From: Shewanella gelidimarina
GTDB lineage: Bacteria; Pseudomonadota; Gammaproteobacteria; Enterobacterales; Shewanellaceae
Length of the DNA stretch: 64,000 nucleotides
Assembly: GCF_023283945.1 (NCBI RefSeq)
Contig: NZ_JAKIKW010000018.1
Coordinates: 55,479-119,478 of the forward strand
Direction of reading: 5' to 3'
Shown: positions 1 to 8,254 of the stretch, one piece after another
Layout: the number at the start of each line of letters is the position of its first letter
Numbering within the stretch: position 1 is the first letter of the stretch
The notes under the pieces: generated by a model
What the model saw: the letters and a program-made list of their open reading frames with translations, nothing else
Database searches by the model: none
Told to the model about the DNA's origin: nothing
Made by a program: the position numbers and the translations under genes

Positions 1-560
1 GCTCATTAGGACTCTTTAATGGTCGCGTAGCCGTTAATTTGTCCTCGAAACAGTTCGCCTTACCCGATCTTCAACAGCGTATAGAGTCAATTTTACGTCT
101 CACTCAACTCCCAGCTGCCAATTTAGAGCTTGAAATAACGGAAGGCACCGTGATTCGTGAGCCAGAAAAAGCGATAAAAGTAATGCAACAGTTATCAAAA
201 ATGGGTGTAAGTTTAGCCTTAGATGATTTTGGTACTGGCTACTCATCACTATCATATTTAAAACGATTCCCGATTAATACCTTGAAAATTGATAAAGCAT
301 TTGTCGATGATATCGACAAATCCGACCGCGATTTAAAGATGGTCGATTCAATCATCACTATCGCCCATAACATGGGGCTTTCAGTGGTAGGAGAAGGAGT
401 TGAGGAAGCATCTCAACTGAATATTCTCCGAGCACTCAAGTGCGAAGAGATCCAAGGTTACATATTTAGTAAAGCAGTAACGGAATCTGAGTTCACAACT
501 CTGCTACGAAATGATACAAACTCAAAACCATTAAAAGCCATATCCCTAAATAACGCCTAA
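1..560 (+). CDS. EAL-domain cyclic-di-GMP phosphodiesterase, C-terminal part (5' end outside window)
   Basis: The reading frame is open from the first bases of the window (first full codon at 3) and begins mid-domain with NGRVAVNLS, so the gene starts upstream; the TTG at 39 is not a real start. EAL domains hydrolyse c-di-GMP to pGpG. Visible family motifs are ELEITE (metal-binding Glu), DDFGTGYSSLSYL (the DDFG metal site and loop 6 region), LKIDKAFV (catalytic-site Lys), GEGVE (Glu; most members have AEGVE) and QGYIFSKAV. These residues are consistent with an active enzyme. Any sensory, PAS, GGDEF or membrane part lies outside the window, so the input signal is unknown. The 88 bp that follow hold no other gene and lead into the repeat-protein operon. 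Confidence 0.9.
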   Translation, partial: SLGLFNGRVAVNLSSKQFALPDLQQRIESILRLTQLPAANLELEITEGTVIREPEKAIKVMQQLSKMGVSLALDDFGTGYSSLSYLKRFPINTLKIDKAFVDDIDKSDRDLKMVDSIITIAHNMGLSVVGEGVEEASQLNILRALKCEEIQGYIFSKAVTESEFTTLLRNDTNSKPLKAISLNNA

Positions 561-648
561 ATTCAACAACAACAACTAAAACATTGGCACGACATCTGCA
601 ATAACCTTTTCAATAGTCAAAAAGACTGAAACTTCGAAAAGGTTTAAA

Positions 649-1947
649 ATGAAAAAGATAATTAATGGATTAGTTGCCTCTGTAGCGTTTGCGTGTTCAT
701 TCCCAGTGATGGCGTCAAGCCACACCATAGTCGCCGAGTACGACAAGGATTATTCTCTATATCAAGAGCAAGCTATAAATCTTGCTGGCATTCCAAACGT
801 GAAGTTTAAGCCGCTGCAAACAGCCGGTATCCCGAACGTGAAGTTTAAGCCGCTGCAAACAGCTGGTATCCCTAACGTGAAGTTTAAGCCGCTGCAAACA
901 GCTGGTATTCCAAACGTGAAGTTTAAGCCGCTGCAAACAGCTGGTATCCCAAACGTGAAGTTTAAGCCGTTGCAAACAGCTGGTATTCCGAACGTGAAGT
1001 TTAAGCCGCTACAAACAGCTGGTATCCCTAACGTGAAGTTTAAGCCGCTGCAAACAGCTGGTATTCCAAACGTGAAGTTTAAGCCGCTACAAACAGCTGG
1101 TATCCCTAACGTGAAGTTTAAGCCGCTGCAAACAGCTGGAATTCCAAACGTGAAGTTTAAGCCGCTGCAAACAGCTGGTATCCCTAACGTGAAGTTTAAG
1201 CCGTTGCAAACAGCTGGTATTCCGAACGTGAAATTTAAGCCGCTGCAAACAGCTGGTATCCCAAACGTGAAGTTTAAGCCGCTGCAAACAGCTGGTATTC
1301 CAAACGTGAAGTTTACAGCCGGTATCCCAAACGTGAAATTTAAGCCACTGCAAACAGCTGGTATCCCAAACGTGAAGTTTAAGCCGTTACAAACAGCCGG
1401 TATCCCAAACGTGAAATTTAAGCCGCTGCAAACAGCTGGTATCCCAAACGTGAAGTTTAAGCCGTTGCAAACAGCTGGTATTCCTAACGTGAAGTTTAAG
1501 CCGTTGCAAACAGCTGGTATTCCGAACGTGAAGTTTAAGCCGTTGCAAACAGCTGGTATTCCGAACGTGAAGTTTAAGCCGTTGCAAACAGCTGGTATTC
1601 CGAACGTGAAGTTTAAGCCGCTGCAAACGGCTGGTATCCCTAACGTGAAGTTTAAGCCGCTGCAAACAGCTGGTATTCCAAACGTGAAATTTAAGCCGCT
1701 GCAAACAGCTGGTATTCCAAACGTGAAATTTAAGCCGCTGCAAACAGCTGGTATCCCAAACGTGAAGTTTAAGCCGCTGCAAACAGCTGGTATTCCGAAC
1801 GTGAAGTTTAAGCCGTTGCAAACAGCTGGTATTCCGAACGTGAAGTTTAAGCCGCTGCAAACAGCTGGTATCCCAAACGTGAAGTTTAAGCCGCTACAGA
1901 CAGCTGGCGTTCCACATATTAAGTTCATTAACCAAGCTGCGGCATAG
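649..1947 (+). CDS. Secreted polycationic tandem-repeat protein (13-residue unit, about 30 copies)
   Basis: Not a protein I recognise. The start is preceded by an AAAGG ribosome site. Residues 1-23 form a clear signal peptide (MKKIINGLVASVAF, ending near VMASS), so export to the periplasm or beyond is likely. After a short linker (about 24-45) the rest is one unit, AGIPNVKFKPLQT: 13 full copies from 784, one shortened copy at 1291-1317 lacking KPLQ, 15 more full copies from 1318, and a divergent last copy (AGVPHIKF) at 1903. Each unit carries two Lys and no acidic residue, so the mature chain is strongly basic. The copies are nearly invariant in protein but differ at synonymous positions (ATT/ATC, CCG/CCA/CCT, CTG/TTG). 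Alternating hydrophobic residues suggest beta structure. It leads an operon with two small peptide genes. A structural, adhesive or multi-core precursor role is speculation. Confidence 0.88.
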   Translation: MKKIINGLVASVAFACSFPVMASSHTIVAEYDKDYSLYQEQAINLAGIPNVKFKPLQTAGIPNVKFKPLQTAGIPNVKFKPLQTAGIPNVKFKPLQTAGIPNVKFKPLQTAGIPNVKFKPLQTAGIPNVKFKPLQTAGIPNVKFKPLQTAGIPNVKFKPLQTAGIPNVKFKPLQTAGIPNVKFKPLQTAGIPNVKFKPLQTAGIPNVKFKPLQTAGIPNVKFTAGIPNVKFKPLQTAGIPNVKFKPLQTAGIPNVKFKPLQTAGIPNVKFKPLQTAGIPNVKFKPLQTAGIPNVKFKPLQTAGIPNVKFKPLQTAGIPNVKFKPLQTAGIPNVKFKPLQTAGIPNVKFKPLQTAGIPNVKFKPLQTAGIPNVKFKPLQTAGIPNVKFKPLQTAGIPNVKFKPLQTAGIPNVKFKPLQTAGVPHIKFINQAAA

Positions 1948-1960
1948 AAGGAAAATAATT

Positions 1961-2077
1961 ATGTTTGATTTATTAATGCAAGCACTTGGATTGAGCAAAC
2001 CTGTTCGTAAGAAAGTTAAGCTTCCTGAAGGGTTAAATCATCTTGAAGTCATTCCAGCTAAAGGTTGGTGGAACTAG
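1961..2077 (+). CDS. 38-residue cationic peptide, copy 1 (C-terminal GWWN)
   Basis: A short gene 13 bp after the repeat-protein stop, with a clear AAGGA ribosome site 8 bases before ATG. The product starts with a hydrophobic helix-like stretch (MFDLLMQALGL), continues through a basic patch (RKKVK), then LPEGLNHLEV and ends AKGWWN. It is paralogous to the next gene: the two share the order LMQxLGL-KP-RKK-LPEGL-HLE-AKGWW over all 38 residues, at the same length. Two well-spaced ribosome sites and residue conservation between copies, with diverged DNA, argue that both are really translated. No signal peptide is apparent. Function unknown. It could be a secreted or processed peptide, a membrane-active peptide, or a small partner of the repeat protein. 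Confidence 0.75.
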   Translation: MFDLLMQALGLSKPVRKKVKLPEGLNHLEVIPAKGWWN

Positions 2078-2110
2078 TACACACCCGTTTAATGCCTAAG
2101 GAGAACGACC

Positions 2111-2227
2111 ATGCTTATTTCTTTGATGCAGATGTTAGGACTAAGAAAGCCTTTACGTAAAAAAATACAGCTTCCTGAAGGGTTACAACATTTAGAGATC
2201 GTTACCGCAAAAGGTTGGTGGAGTTAG
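2111..2227 (+). CDS. 38-residue cationic peptide, copy 2 (C-terminal GWWS)
   Basis: The second member of the micropeptide pair, 33 bp after the first, with a strong AAGGAG ribosome site 7 bases upstream of ATG. It keeps the hydrophobic N-terminus (MLISLMQMLGL), the basic segment (RKPLRKK), the LPEGLQHLE core and the AKGWWS end. Substitutions against copy 1 are mostly conservative (V/I, N/Q, K/Q), which looks like selection on the peptide. It is followed at once by a hairpin with a T-tract, closing the operon. No modification enzyme, transporter or immunity gene is adjacent, so a bacteriocin-type assignment would be guesswork. Confidence 0.75.
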   Translation: MLISLMQMLGLRKPLRKKIQLPEGLQHLEIVTAKGWWS

Positions 2228-2260
2228 TTTTAGATACAATAATCTAAAACTACACAAACA

Positions 2261-2286
2261 AAAAAAGGAGCTTATGCTCCTTTTTT
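2261..2286 (+). terminator. Rho-independent terminator of the repeat-protein/micropeptide operon
   Basis: A-tract, stem GGAGC / GCTCC with loop TTAT, then a run of T. A second A/T-rich inverted repeat (TTTTAGAT / ATCTAAAA) lies just upstream at about 2228-2249. Confidence 0.85.
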
Positions 2287-2318
2287 GTTTCTCTGTATAA
2301 AATACAGATTCCAAAAAT

Positions 2319-2519
2319 TCAAATCTCTAACCAAAAAGCTTGTTTCCCCATGGATTTTTTGTATGCCAGTTGCTTATGCGAATTAAACAAAGGATAAGCG
2401 GCAGGGCCAAACAAAAAACCTGCAAAAGCCCATCGTTTAACAGGTAATCCGGCTTTAAACGCTGCATCGCCTAACAACAAACCTGAAAAAACTAACACCA
2501 ATACGATTGTGAATACCAC
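2319..2519 (-). CDS. Small hypothetical membrane protein, 66 residues
   Basis: A GTG-started frame (2519) with a GAGGTG ribosome site 7 bases upstream. The N-terminus is a single strong hydrophobic segment (residues about 2-17, VFTIVLVLVFSGLLLG) followed by a second weaker apolar region (WAFAGFLFGPAAYPLF) and a Lys-rich C-terminus, so one or two membrane passes are likely. I do not recognise a family. The gene sits convergent to the micropeptide operon and downstream of fadJ, separated from it by a terminator-like hairpin, so it is probably transcribed on its own. Confidence 0.6.
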   Translation of the reverse strand: MVFTIVLVLVFSGLLLGDAAFKAGLPVKRWAFAGFLFGPAAYPLFNSHKQLAYKKSMGKQAFWLEI

Positions 2520-2640
2520 TTACCTACACCTCACTTCAAATAAGTCAGCATCCATACCTGAATATCTATTTCGGCGCCTATTATATCGTCAAACCAGCAG
2601 AGGGGTGAGTGTTTTTTAGTCAATTTATTGTCACCAAAGT

Positions 2641-2667
2641 AAAAGAAAGCGGCCAAATGTAGCCGCC
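2641..2667 (-). terminator. Terminator downstream of fadIJ
   Basis: Read on the minus strand, GCGGC / GCCGC arms with an 8-base loop are followed by TTTCTTTT, about 30 bp past the fadJ stop codon. Confidence 0.55.
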
Positions 2668-2695
2668 TTGTTAATTTTTTGACGCTTTTTAACGC

Positions 2696-4816
2696 TTACT
2701 TGAAAAAGAAACTCTGTTCATTTGCCATCTGTTTCAGTCTATCTGCTGGTTCAAATCGGTCGCCAAACTTAGATTGGTAAGCCGATAGAATCTCAACGAG
2801 TTTAGCAGGACCTAGTGTGTCGATATAATGGAAAGGACCGCCTAAGAATGGTGGGAAACCGATCCCAAATATAGCGCCTATATCGCCATCACGAGCTGAA
2901 GCGATTATTCCTTCATCTAAACATCTGACAGCTTCGTTCAACATCTGCACGACGCATCGTTGCGCCACTTCATTAGCATCACTATTTTGAGCTGGCGTTA
3001 AACCAAGCACGGTATATACGCTACTGTCGACCTCTTTAGATTTCTTTTTGCTACCGTATTGATAGAAACCTTTGCCATTTTTACGGCCCTTTCTATCATC
3101 GGCTAATAACTTGTCAAACGCGGCGGGTGCTTTAAAGCGTTCGCCGAGTTCAGCTTCCAATATAGGGGAGATCTTAGCGCCAACATCAATACCAACTTCA
3201 TCGAGTAACGTCATTGGACCGACGGGAAAACCGAACTTAACCAGAGCCTTATCTAAATGCTCTACACTCTGCCCTTCTAATAGCAGCTGTGCTGCTTCAT
3301 TCATGTAAAGAGCCAATATTCGGTTGACGTAAAAGCCAGCGCCATCTTGCACAACAATGGGGGTTTTACCCTGTTTACGCGCAAATGCAACGGTGGTTGC
3401 TATTGTCTCAGCAGAAGTCTTCTTATGCGCAATCACTTCGACTAATGGCATTTTTTCTACCGGAGAAAAATAGTGCAGACCGATAACATTCTCAGGTCGA
3501 CTTGCAGCTTCTGCAATTTGAGCAATAGGCAAAGATGAGGTGTTGGAAGCGAAAATGGTGTTTTCACCACACTCTCGTTCAACATCTTTCACCATCTGAT
3601 GTTTAAGAGCAAGATCTTCAAATACGGCCTCAACAACGATATCGGCATCTTTAATGCCTTTATATTCAGTCGTTGTGGTCATCAATGCCATTAAGTTGTC
3701 GCGGGCAGCTGGTGTCATATGACGACGCTTAACCCCTTTATCCAACAATTTATAAGCGTAAGACAATGCATTGCTCAAACCGGTTTCGCTGATATCTTTT
3801 ACTCGAGCTGGAATTTTAGCTTTGGTTGTTGTTACCGAAGCAATACCACCGCCCATTAGACCGCCACCCAGTATCATCGCTTTCTTTACTTTACGTGGTA
3901 TAACATCACCCGCACCGGTCTCTTTTTTCATCTCTGTAGTGGCAAAGAAAATACTTCTAAGCGCTGCAGACTCTTTAGACATAACCAGATCTGAAAAGTG
4001 GCTTGCTTCCACCTCTAATCCCTTAATTAAACCTTTAGTCATACCTTGACGAACACAATCAATAATCTTTGCAGGCGCAGGATAATTACCTTGCGTCTTC
4101 TTAGCGACTTGCTTGCCAGCTTGGTCAAAAATAATATTACGACCAACGCTAGTGCCTTCAAGCATTTTGTTGATCAATGACTGCTTTTTCTTTGTCACTG
4201 AGCGTTTGCCCGCTAATGCCATCTCAATGGCAGTGCGCATCAAAATTGACTCAGGAACAACATCATCAACCAAGCCCATTTTCAATGCCTGCTTTGGTCG
4301 AATTTGCTTACCTGTAAGCATCATATCTAAAGCGGTAGTGATCCCGACTAAACGCGGTAAACGCTGAGTTCCACCACCGCCAGGAAGCAAACCAAGCTGT
4401 ACTTCAGGTACGCCCATCATCGTTTTGCCATTGAGGCTACAGACTCGTTGATGACACGCTAGCGCAAGCTCTAAACCACCGCCTAAACAAGCACCGTTTA
4501 TTGCTGCAACAACCGGTATATTTAAATTTTCTAGCTCATTAAAGACCACATGCCCTTGCTGAGAGAGCAACTTCGCATCCATCGCTGTTTCACACGCAGC
4601 CAACATGGAGATATCGGCACCAGCCACAAAAGAGTCTTTTTTGCCTGAGACCAATACTAAGCCTTTGATACTTTTGTCAGCTTTAATCTCAGCAAGTATT
4701 TCGCTGATCTCTGGGCCAAATTCGCTACGCAGCGTGTTCATTGTCTCGCCTGGCACATCCATTGTCAGAATGGCAATACCGTCTTCTCGACGAGCTAAAT
4801 TAAATGTCTTTTCCAT
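2696..4816 (-). CDS. fadJ: Fatty-acid oxidation complex alpha subunit FadJ (enoyl-CoA hydratase / 3-hydroxyacyl-CoA dehydrogenase)
   Basis: A bifunctional beta-oxidation enzyme: hydrates trans-2-enoyl-CoA and oxidises L-3-hydroxyacyl-CoA with NAD+. Residues about 1-190 are a crotonase domain with the oxyanion-hole segment VAGADISML and the catalytic Glu pair E116 (GGGLELAL) and E138 (GVPEVQLG). Near residue 315 the Rossmann motif GGGLMGGGIA starts the dehydrogenase part, followed by LHYFSPVEKMPLVEVI and the C-terminal dehydrogenase domains (GFYVNRILALYMNEA, FPVGPMTLLDEVG). Its 706 residues are typical for FadJ. The gene begins 5 bp after fadI, so the two are cotranscribed and should form the alpha2beta2-type complex. 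FadJ rather than FadB is chosen because of the thiolase-first gene order and the thiolase being FadI-length. Confidence 0.96.
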   Translation of the reverse strand: MEKTFNLARREDGIAILTMDVPGETMNTLRSEFGPEISEILAEIKADKSIKGLVLVSGKKDSFVAGADISMLAACETAMDAKLLSQQGHVVFNELENLNIPVVAAINGACLGGGLELALACHQRVCSLNGKTMMGVPEVQLGLLPGGGGTQRLPRLVGITTALDMMLTGKQIRPKQALKMGLVDDVVPESILMRTAIEMALAGKRSVTKKKQSLINKMLEGTSVGRNIIFDQAGKQVAKKTQGNYPAPAKIIDCVRQGMTKGLIKGLEVEASHFSDLVMSKESAALRSIFFATTEMKKETGAGDVIPRKVKKAMILGGGLMGGGIASVTTTKAKIPARVKDISETGLSNALSYAYKLLDKGVKRRHMTPAARDNLMALMTTTTEYKGIKDADIVVEAVFEDLALKHQMVKDVERECGENTIFASNTSSLPIAQIAEAASRPENVIGLHYFSPVEKMPLVEVIAHKKTSAETIATTVAFARKQGKTPIVVQDGAGFYVNRILALYMNEAAQLLLEGQSVEHLDKALVKFGFPVGPMTLLDEVGIDVGAKISPILEAELGERFKAPAAFDKLLADDRKGRKNGKGFYQYGSKKKSKEVDSSVYTVLGLTPAQNSDANEVAQRCVVQMLNEAVRCLDEGIIASARDGDIGAIFGIGFPPFLGGPFHYIDTLGPAKLVEILSAYQSKFGDRFEPADRLKQMANEQSFFFK

Positions 4817-4821
4817 TTGAG

Positions 4822-6132
4822 TTACTCCACTTCAACTATCATTGCAGCACCTAGACCACCCGCAGCACATGCTGTTGCGAGACCCGTTCCGCCACCACGG
4901 CGCTTAAGTTCGTGACAAACTTGGGTAATAAGTCGCGTACCTGTTGCTGCAAAGGGATGTCCATAAGCTAAAGAACCACCCAATACATTAAATTTACTCA
5001 TATCAATTTCACCAATAGCACGGTTACGACCAAGCTTTTCTGCGGCGAATTTCTTTGAACCAAACATCTGCATATTGGCTAATGTTTGTGCCGCAAATGC
5101 TTCATGCATCTCAATAAGCGTAAGGTCTTCTAGCTCCATTCCCGCTCGCTTTAGCGCCATTGGCGTCGCGTAAGATGGGCCCATTAGCATGTCTTCCCAA
5201 ACATCAATAGCGGTAAAGGCATAACTCTTTATGTAACCAATAGGCGTGTAACCCAAGGCTTTGGCTCTGCCTTCGCTCATGAGCAATACTGCTGATGCAC
5301 CATCAGTTAATGGCGTGCTCGTTGCTGCCGTCACTGAGCCATGTTTACGGTCAAATGCAGGGCGTAATTTTGCGTAAGACTCAAGCGTAGAGTTTTCGCG
5401 GATATTATTATCGCGGTCAATAAACCCTTTATAAGGAGGTACATGGGCTGTCATCACCTCTTGGGCCAGTTTGCCTGCGTTCCACGTTTCAGTCGCCAAT
5501 GTATGCGAGCGATGTGCCAACGCGTCTTGATCTGCACGACTAATGTTATAGGTTTTCGCCATCTGCTCGGCCGTTTGCCCCATTGACAACCCCGTCGAGA
5601 ATTCGGCGACAGCAGGGGGTACAGGAAGCAAATCTTTCAAACCTAAACGGCGAAAAATAGACAGTTTCTGACTAAAGGTACGCGCTTTATTAAGGTCAAC
5701 GAGGGCATGTGCAAGCTTTCTCGAAACACCAATGGGTACGACAGAAGAGGAGTCTGCTCCACCAGCAATACCAATCTCCATATTGCCAGTCATGATTGAC
5801 TCGGCAACGTTGACCGTTGACTGAAAGCTAGTAGCACAGGCGCGAGTCACACTATAGGCATCGGTACTCACATCCATGCCAGTGCCTAAAACGATTTCAC
5901 GAGCGATATTGGGCGCAGCTGGCATTAGCACAACCTGACCATATACCAGTTGTTCAATTAACTTGGGATCAAGTTCTGAACGTGAAATTAGTTCATTAAC
6001 AACCATTTTGCCCATATCTAACGCTGATACGCCATGAAATGCGGTGGCTTGTTTAGCAAATGGCGTCCGTAATCCCGATACAATCGCGATTCGTTCGCCT
6101 CTAGCGTTAGTGACTTGCTGTCTTTTACTCAT
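4822..6132 (-). CDS. fadI: 3-ketoacyl-CoA thiolase FadI
   Basis: Catalyses thiolytic cleavage of 3-ketoacyl-CoA, the last step of beta-oxidation, as beta subunit with FadJ. The nucleophilic Cys is C99 in TRACATSFQ; the general-base regions are MHEAFAAQT (His) and [12 protein letters not shown] near the C-terminus (second Cys), plus the GHPFAATG His. The 436-residue length fits FadI; FadA is shorter, near 387. First gene of the fadIJ operon. The 200 bp before it, shared with the divergent moxR operon, hold a FadR-like operator and a PsrA-like palindrome, which suggests repression relieved by long-chain acyl-CoA or free fatty acid. Confidence 0.96.
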   Translation of the reverse strand: MSKRQQVTNARGERIAIVSGLRTPFAKQATAFHGVSALDMGKMVVNELISRSELDPKLIEQLVYGQVVLMPAAPNIAREIVLGTGMDVSTDAYSVTRACATSFQSTVNVAESIMTGNMEIGIAGGADSSSVVPIGVSRKLAHALVDLNKARTFSQKLSIFRRLGLKDLLPVPPAVAEFSTGLSMGQTAEQMAKTYNISRADQDALAHRSHTLATETWNAGKLAQEVMTAHVPPYKGFIDRDNNIRENSTLESYAKLRPAFDRKHGSVTAATSTPLTDGASAVLLMSEGRAKALGYTPIGYIKSYAFTAIDVWEDMLMGPSYATPMALKRAGMELEDLTLIEMHEAFAAQTLANMQMFGSKKFAAEKLGRNRAIGEIDMSKFNVLGGSLAYGHPFAATGTRLITQVCHELKRRGGGTGLATACAAGGLGAAMIVEVE

Positions 6133-6215
6133 TTTCCACCCTCTTGTTCTGCGTCGCTAACCATTGAAGTTGCTCGCTTTATTATATCCCTGAGAAACCT
6201 GCCTAATATTCGACA

Positions 6216-6232
6216 AACAGGTCTGACCATTA
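6216..6232. promoter_or_regulatory. FadR-type operator upstream of fadIJ
   Basis: The 17-mer AACAGGTCTGACCATTA matches the gammaproteobacterial FadR consensus (AnCTGGTCnGACCnGnT) in its core, GGTCnGACC, which is a perfect inverted repeat. It lies about 85 bp upstream of the fadI start. Assignment is by consensus only. Confidence 0.6.
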
Positions 6233-6270
6233 AAGTGTGATCTGATTCTAACTTTTAAATGAAAAGTTTT

Positions 6271-6282
6271 AAACACTTGTTT
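6271..6282. promoter_or_regulatory. PsrA-like operator upstream of fadIJ
   Basis: AAACACTTGTTT is a near-perfect palindrome of the AAAC-n4-GTTT type described for the fatty-acid-responsive TetR regulator PsrA. It lies between fadI and moxR, about 140 bp upstream of fadI. Tentative. Confidence 0.45.
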
Positions 6283-6368
6283 GTTTTTTAACACTAGCCA
6301 AAACCCAATGGAATTAATTACCATAGAGATTGTCCATAGTATCTATACATAATAAATTGAGTACCATC

Positions 6369-7325
6369 ATGCCTTTGAGCCGATTTCACGCACTACGCGA
6401 ATACCTAAATACCGTTATTCTCGGACAGCCGACACTAACTGAGAATTTACTAATCGCGCTCATCGCCGATGGACACCTGCTTGTAGAGGGGCCTCCAGGT
6501 CTAGCAAAGACCCGCGCAGTCAAAGCATTGTGTGAAGGTGTAGAGGGAGATTTTCATCGAATTCAATTTACCCCAGATTTACTGCCCGCCGATCTTACTG
6601 GCACGGATATCTATCGCGCCCAAACGGCAACCTTCGAATTTGAAGCCGGCCCCATATTCCATAATTTAATTCTCGCTGATGAAATAAACCGCGCCCCCGC
6701 AAAAGTGCAGTCAGCGTTACTTGAGGCTATGGCCGAAAGCCAAGTCACTGTCGGTAAAAACAGCTATCCACTGCCCGAACTGTTTCTGGTGATGGCAACC
6801 CAAAACCCGCTTGAAAACGAAGGGACTTACCCACTACCAGAAGCGCAATTAGACCGTTTCTTAATGCACTTAAATCTTGATTACCCAAGTGCTGAAACAG
6901 AGTTTGAAATTTTACGTCTTTCACGTAATGAAGCACTAAAGAAAGAAGTGCCGAAAGTGACGCCGATTATTCAAGCTGATATTTTTGCGGCACGGGAGCA
7001 GGCTTTACAGATTTATCTTGCTGAACCGCTGGAAAAATATATTGTCGACATCGTAATGGCAACTCGTCAGCCAGCCGCTTATAGCCCTGAGCTAGCAAGT
7101 TGGCTTGAGTATGGTGTTAGCCCGCGCGCAACCATTTCGATTGAGCGTTGCGCCAGAGCCCGTGCTTATTTATATGAACGTGATTTTGTCTCACCTGAAG
7201 ATATTCAAGCTGTGGCACCCAATGTATTGCGCCATAGATTACTGCTGAGCTACCAAGCACAAGCTGACGGCGTGTCTGCCGATGATGTGATCAACCATAT
7301 TCTTTCTCAAGTTGCGGTTCCTTAA
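6369..7325 (+). CDS. MoxR-family AAA+ ATPase
   Basis: AAA+ chaperone-like ATPase thought to help metal-cofactor insertion or assembly of VWA-domain partners. Walker A is GPPGLAKT (residues 41-48), Walker B is LILADEINRAP, and sensor 1 lies in MATQNPLENEGTYPLPEAQLDRF. The frame is open from a TTG at 6330, but ATG 6369 gives MPLSRFHALR and the usual length of about 318, so it is preferred; neither has a strong ribosome site. First of six closely packed genes (moxR, DUF58, DUF4381, batA, batB, batD), the common context for this subfamily. It diverges from fadIJ. Confidence 0.92.
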   Translation: MPLSRFHALREYLNTVILGQPTLTENLLIALIADGHLLVEGPPGLAKTRAVKALCEGVEGDFHRIQFTPDLLPADLTGTDIYRAQTATFEFEAGPIFHNLILADEINRAPAKVQSALLEAMAESQVTVGKNSYPLPELFLVMATQNPLENEGTYPLPEAQLDRFLMHLNLDYPSAETEFEILRLSRNEALKKEVPKVTPIIQADIFAAREQALQIYLAEPLEKYIVDIVMATRQPAAYSPELASWLEYGVSPRATISIERCARARAYLYERDFVSPEDIQAVAPNVLRHRLLLSYQAQADGVSADDVINHILSQVAVP

Positions 7326-8254
7326 TGGTCAATTCAGAGCTGCCTCTTTTTGCTGATGGCATCAACATCAATGAAAAAGAGCTACTTGCTTGTCAACGTA
7401 TTGCGCGAGCCTTGCCAGAGAAACGGTCCAAGGCAAGAGCAAACTTAGCCGGACATCGAGCGAGCGCGATCAAAGGCCGTGGGATGGAGTTTGCTGAAGT
7501 GCGTCAATACCAAAGCGGTGATGACGTACGCACTATCGACTGGCGCGTAACCGCCAGAACAGGCAAAACTCATACGAAATTATTTGTCGAAGAGCGTGAG
7601 CGCCCTATCCTGATATTGCTCGACTTAAGCCATAGCCTGTACTTTGGCTCAAGCTTGCTACTGCAATCGGTGCAAGCGGCGCACGTCGCCACCACGCTCG
7701 GGTGGAATGCCATTTTACATGGCGACAGACTCGGTGCAGTTATCGCGACAGAGCAAGAACACATAGAGTTGAAACCAAGAAGCCGACAGCAGGGTATTTT
7801 GCAACTTGTCTCAGCCATTAAACACCTGCATCAACGTCAATTAGATGCCCTGTCGGTTCAGGGTTCTGAACCCGATCACATGTTAAAAGCATGCCAACGA
7901 CTGCGGCGTCTCGCCAAGCCAGGCTCTCTTATCTGGATAGTCTCAGACGGAAGCCATTTTACCCCAGCCTGTTTGGCGATGCTGTCCGACCTGAAACGTC
8001 ATTGTGATATGGGCGCTTTTCTCATTACAGATCCTTTACGAGAAGGTAATTTGACCTTGCCGAAACACTTTCAGCTCCCCGTAAAGGACGGCAGTAAAGA
8101 GCGCATCATCGATAGACACAGCTATGAGCATTGGCTCAAGAATCAACAGCAAATTAAATCGGTATTCACTGACATGATGCAAAAAATTAATGTTGAAACC
8201 CGTGTTATTGATGCTGGACAACGCCTAAATCAACAATTGGGAGCATTACGATAA
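7325..8254 (+). CDS. DUF58 protein of the MoxR/Bat operon
   Basis: The start codon overlaps the moxR stop (TAATG), indicating translational coupling. The N-terminal third carries the DUF58 signature: GHRASAIKGRGMEFAEVRQYQSGDDVRTIDWRV spans roughly residues 46-78. The C-terminal half has a degenerate VWA-like fold (LILLDLSHSLYFGS, LIWIVSDGSHF) in which the metal-site motif reads DLSHS. No membrane segment is obvious. The family always travels with MoxR ATPases and is inferred to be its client or adaptor; the biochemical role is not established. Confidence 0.9.
   Translation: MVNSELPLFADGININEKELLACQRIARALPEKRSKARANLAGHRASAIKGRGMEFAEVRQYQSGDDVRTIDWRVTARTGKTHTKLFVEERERPILILLDLSHSLYFGSSLLLQSVQAAHVATTLGWNAILHGDRLGAVIATEQEHIELKPRSRQQGILQLVSAIKHLHQRQLDALSVQGSEPDHMLKACQRLRRLAKPGSLIWIVSDGSHFTPACLAMLSDLKRHCDMGAFLITDPLREGNLTLPKHFQLPVKDGSKERIIDRHSYEHWLKNQQQIKSVFTDMMQKINVETRVIDAGQRLNQQLGALR

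Noticed and set aside
762..1928. Long minus-strand frame (388 residues) and related frames opposite the tandem-repeat gene
   Set aside because: The repeat length of 39 bp is a multiple of three, so frames stay open on the other strand by repetition. They lack a ribosome site and signal; the plus-strand gene has both.
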